Below are positions 6,138 through 7,703 of a stretch of DNA of 7,703 bases, piece by piece. Under the pieces are notes generated by a model. The model was not told where the DNA came from and searched no databases. It worked only from the letters and a program-made list of their open reading frames with translations. The stretch comes from a bacterium UBP1_UBA4771. GTDB taxonomy: Bacteria; Krumholzibacteriota; Krumholzibacteriia; Krumholzibacteriales; Krumholzibacteriaceae. Made by a program: the position numbers and the translations under genes. Position 1 is the first letter of the stretch; every line of letters starts with the position of its first letter. The stretch is taken from contig DHHN01000028.1 of assembly GCA_002403295.1 (NCBI GenBank), forward strand, positions 1 through 7,703. Reading direction: 5' to 3'.

Positions 6138-7304
6138 ATCATCGACATCCTGGCCGCGGCGGATGCCATAGCGGGGGGCGGCAATCGCGCGGGCGAGCTC
6201 CTCGACGGGTTCGTCAGATCGGGGAAGCTCCCGCCCTCCCTCGTCTTCGCGGGTCCCGAGGGCTCGGGCAAGGAGCTCATGGCGCTCCGGCTCGCGGCGC
6301 GGCTCAACTGCGACGCCGCGCGGCCGAACGGCGCGGCGGAGCCTCCCGGCCTCTTCGGCGCCGGCGTCGCGCGCGGAGCGGGGGACGCCGCGGCGTGCGG
6401 CGAGGGCTCGCGCTGCCGCGCCTGCGGAATGATCCGCGCGCTCGAGCACGCCGATCTCCACCTCATCTATCCCGTGCCCTCCGGCGACTGGGAGAAGGAT
6501 CTTCCCGCCGTTATCGAGAGCCGCCGGGAGGATTTCTTCGCGTACGGCGAGTTCGGCACCCGCGCCCGGAGCGTCGGCATCGACCTCGTGCGCCACGTGA
6601 TCGAGGCGCTCTCCAAGTATCCCTTCGAGGGGCGGCGCTCCGTCGTCGTCGTGTTCGAGGCGCACCTCGCGACGGCCGAGGCGCAGAACGCCCTCCTCAA
6701 GATCCTCGAGGAGCCGCCGTCGTCGGCCGCGATCGTTCTCGTCACGGAATATCCGGACCGGCTCCTGCCGACGATCCTCTCGCGGTGCTACGAGGTGCGC
6801 TTCGAGCCGCTTTCGAACGAGCGGACGGCTGAGATCCTCGAGCGGTTCCGCTCGGTCGAGCGGGAGGAGGCCCGCCGGATCGCCGCGATCGCGCAGGGGA
6901 ACCTGCGCCGCGCCGTCAAGCTCCTCGAGGAGCGCTTCCTCGGGCTCTGGCGCGACGCGGCGGTCACCGCGAGGCTCGTGATCGACGGGAAGGGGAAGGA
7001 GCTCCTCGCCGAGGCCGAAACCCTCGCGAGGCGGTATTCGCGCGAGGAGGCGCGGGAGCTTCTCGCGGAGATGTCGCTCATCCTCGGCTTCGTTCTCCGC
7101 GGGCGCGACGGGCGTCTCGACGCCGCCGGGGAGGCGGTGCTCCGCGAGGCGCTCGGCGCCGAGCGCCTCGGGCGGGCGGCCGAACGCGACGTCCCCGAGG
7201 ACATCCGGAAGATGGCGCTCGCCTCGGAGAGCCTGCGCCGGAACGCCGATCTCGAGCTCACGCTCGCGCACCTCCTCCTTGATTTGACCGGCGCATGGTA
7301 TTAG
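6138..7304 (+). CDS. holB: DNA polymerase III clamp loader, delta-prime subunit
   Basis: From 6138 the product is 388 residues. The AAA+ core shows SGKLPPSLVFAGPEGSGKE (P-loop at 39-46, with Glu46 where an ATP-binding loop has Ser/Thr), a four-Cys zinc module (Cys58, Cys87, Cys93, Cys96), RSVVVVFEAHLAT as the Walker B-like strand, NALLKILEEPP (184-194), and ILSRCYEVRF with the SRC arginine-finger motif (215-217). A C-terminal helical region follows. By family, delta-prime is the stator of the complex that loads the sliding clamp. The start is uncertain: the frame is open from 6060, yet no ATG, GTG or TTG occurs before ATG 6279, which would delete the P-loop. I place it at 6138 because AAGGAAGG ends four bases before it; ATC 6141 is equally possible. 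About 28 extra residues separate Cys58 from the other cysteines. The following ricT gene is a common holB neighbour. Confidence 0.9.
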   Translation: MIDILAAADAIAGGGNRAGELLDGFVRSGKLPPSLVFAGPEGSGKELMALRLAARLNCDAARPNGAAEPPGLFGAGVARGAGDAAACGEGSRCRACGMIRALEHADLHLIYPVPSGDWEKDLPAVIESRREDFFAYGEFGTRARSVGIDLVRHVIEALSKYPFEGRRSVVVVFEAHLATAEAQNALLKILEEPPSSAAIVLVTEYPDRLLPTILSRCYEVRFEPLSNERTAEILERFRSVEREEARRIAAIAQGNLRRAVKLLEERFLGLWRDAAVTARLVIDGKGKELLAEAETLARRYSREEARELLAEMSLILGFVLRGRDGRLDAAGEAVLREALGAERLGRAAERDVPEDIRKMALASESLRRNADLELTLAHLLLDLTGAWY

Positions 7305-7307
7305 ATT
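7279..7307 (+). promoter_or_regulatory. Possible leaderless promoter of ricT
   Basis: TTGATT (7279-7284) and TAGATT (7302-7307) lie 17 bases apart and each matches four of six consensus bases of a housekeeping sigma promoter. Seven bases separate the second box from the ATG at 7315, so transcription would begin at or next to the start codon. No Shine-Dalgarno is visible there. The patch is AT-rich for this window. This is a weak, inferred call. Confidence 0.3.
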
Positions 7308-7314
7308 GAACGTC

Positions 7315-7703
7315 ATGGAAATAATCGAAGTGCAATTCAAGGCCCAGCGGAAGGAGTTCTTCCGGAACGCGAAGGCCCTCTACCTCCGAACCGGCAACCA
7401 CTGCATCGTGCAGGCCGACCGCGGCGAGGACATGGGATTCATCATCTCGATCACCCGCGCCGAGCCGAACGAGATCGAGGCCGATCTCAAGGAAGTGCTC
7501 CGCCACGCGTCCGAGCAGGACATCGGGCGGCTCGCCGAGATACGGACGAAGGAGGCGGACGCCCTCAAGGTCTGCCAGCAGAAGGTCGCCGAGCACAAGC
7601 TGCCGATGAAGCTCGTCGACGTCGAATACCAGTTCGACGGGAACAAGATCACCTTCTACTTCACGTCCGAGGGGCGGATCGATTTCCGCGAGCTCGTCAA
7701 GGA
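7315..7703 (+). CDS. ricT: PSP1-domain protein RicT (YaaT-like), N-terminal part (3' end outside window)
   Basis: The reading frame opens at ATG 7315, ten bases after the holB stop, and runs open to the window end (129 complete codons). The start MEIIEVQFKAQRKEFFRN and the later VDVEYQFDGNKITFYFTSEGRIDFRELVK (from 101) match the PSP1/RicT family, whose hallmark is the FYFT-GR-DFRELVK stretch. Between them lies a charged, helical region (about 55-95). The family's cysteine-rich segment normally follows this point and is therefore outside the window. In Bacillus, RicT works with RicA and RicF as an iron-sulfur complex that steers RNase Y and thereby mRNA maturation; in other phyla the role is less clear. 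In Bacillus, holB and ricT are also adjacent. No ribosome-binding site is seen, so it may be coupled to holB or read from a leaderless transcript. Confidence 0.92.
   Translation, partial: MEIIEVQFKAQRKEFFRNAKALYLRTGNHCIVQADRGEDMGFIISITRAEPNEIEADLKEVLRHASEQDIGRLAEIRTKEADALKVCQQKVAEHKLPMKLVDVEYQFDGNKITFYFTSEGRIDFRELVK

Noticed and set aside
6052..6171. Arg-rich 39-codon frame from ATG 6052, a possible leader peptide for holB
   Set aside because: It overlaps the end of envC, has no ribosome-binding site, and its Arg content is what GC-rich noise gives.
4631..6466. 611-codon minus-strand frame opposite ftsX, envC and holB
   Set aside because: It crosses three well-supported + strand genes and shows only mirrored low-complexity composition.
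6279..7304. holB starting at the first ATG, 6279
   Set aside because: This would remove the P-loop and the first strand of the AAA+ domain, which are clearly encoded in the same frame upstream.
5961..7340. 459-codon minus-strand frame opposite holB
   Set aside because: It is antisense to a protein with clear delta-prime motifs and has no family signature of its own.

Overview
The window is a GC-rich stretch of bacterial chromosome. Eight genes, all on the + strand, are packed almost end to end. The longest non-coding gap is about 73 bases, between the envC-like gene and holB. SurA/PpiC-type periplasmic chaperones and an FtsEX-EnvC division module indicate a diderm (outer-membrane) bacterium. 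RqcP-like and RicT/PSP1 proteins fit a lineage outside the classical gammaproteobacteria. I cannot assign a phylum by reading. I see no mobile element, tRNA, rRNA or CRISPR array.

Layout: (1) 1-503, 3' end of a PpiC-type parvulin protein; (2) 524-1870, SurA-like chaperone with two parvulin domains; (3) 1881-2162, small S4-domain RNA-binding protein resembling RqcP/Hsp15; (4) 2155-3177, PdxA of vitamin B6 synthesis; (5) 3194-3979 and 3976-4845, FtsE and FtsX; (6) 4868-6064, EnvC-like coiled-coil protein with a degenerate LytM domain; (7) about 6138-7304, delta-prime subunit of the DNA polymerase III clamp loader; (8) 7315-7703 and beyond, 5' part of a RicT/PSP1-domain gene.

Together the genes cover envelope protein folding (two chaperones), ribosome quality control (S4 protein), cofactor synthesis (PdxA), septal cell-wall splitting (FtsE-FtsX-EnvC) and replication (delta-prime). 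Stop/start overlaps (S4/pdxA 8 bases, ftsE/ftsX 4 bases) and short gaps suggest one long transcript with translational coupling.

This is mainly a conserved housekeeping cluster, and I do not claim an unknown multi-gene system. Points worth a second look are: a holB gene with no ATG, GTG or TTG start in frame, preceded by two adjacent GC hairpins; a 10-bp hairpin covering the pdxA/ftsE junction; a LytM domain that has lost part of its zinc site; a PdxA lacking one expected metal-binding histidine; selective loss of active-site histidines among the parvulin domains; and a possible leaderless promoter in front of ricT.
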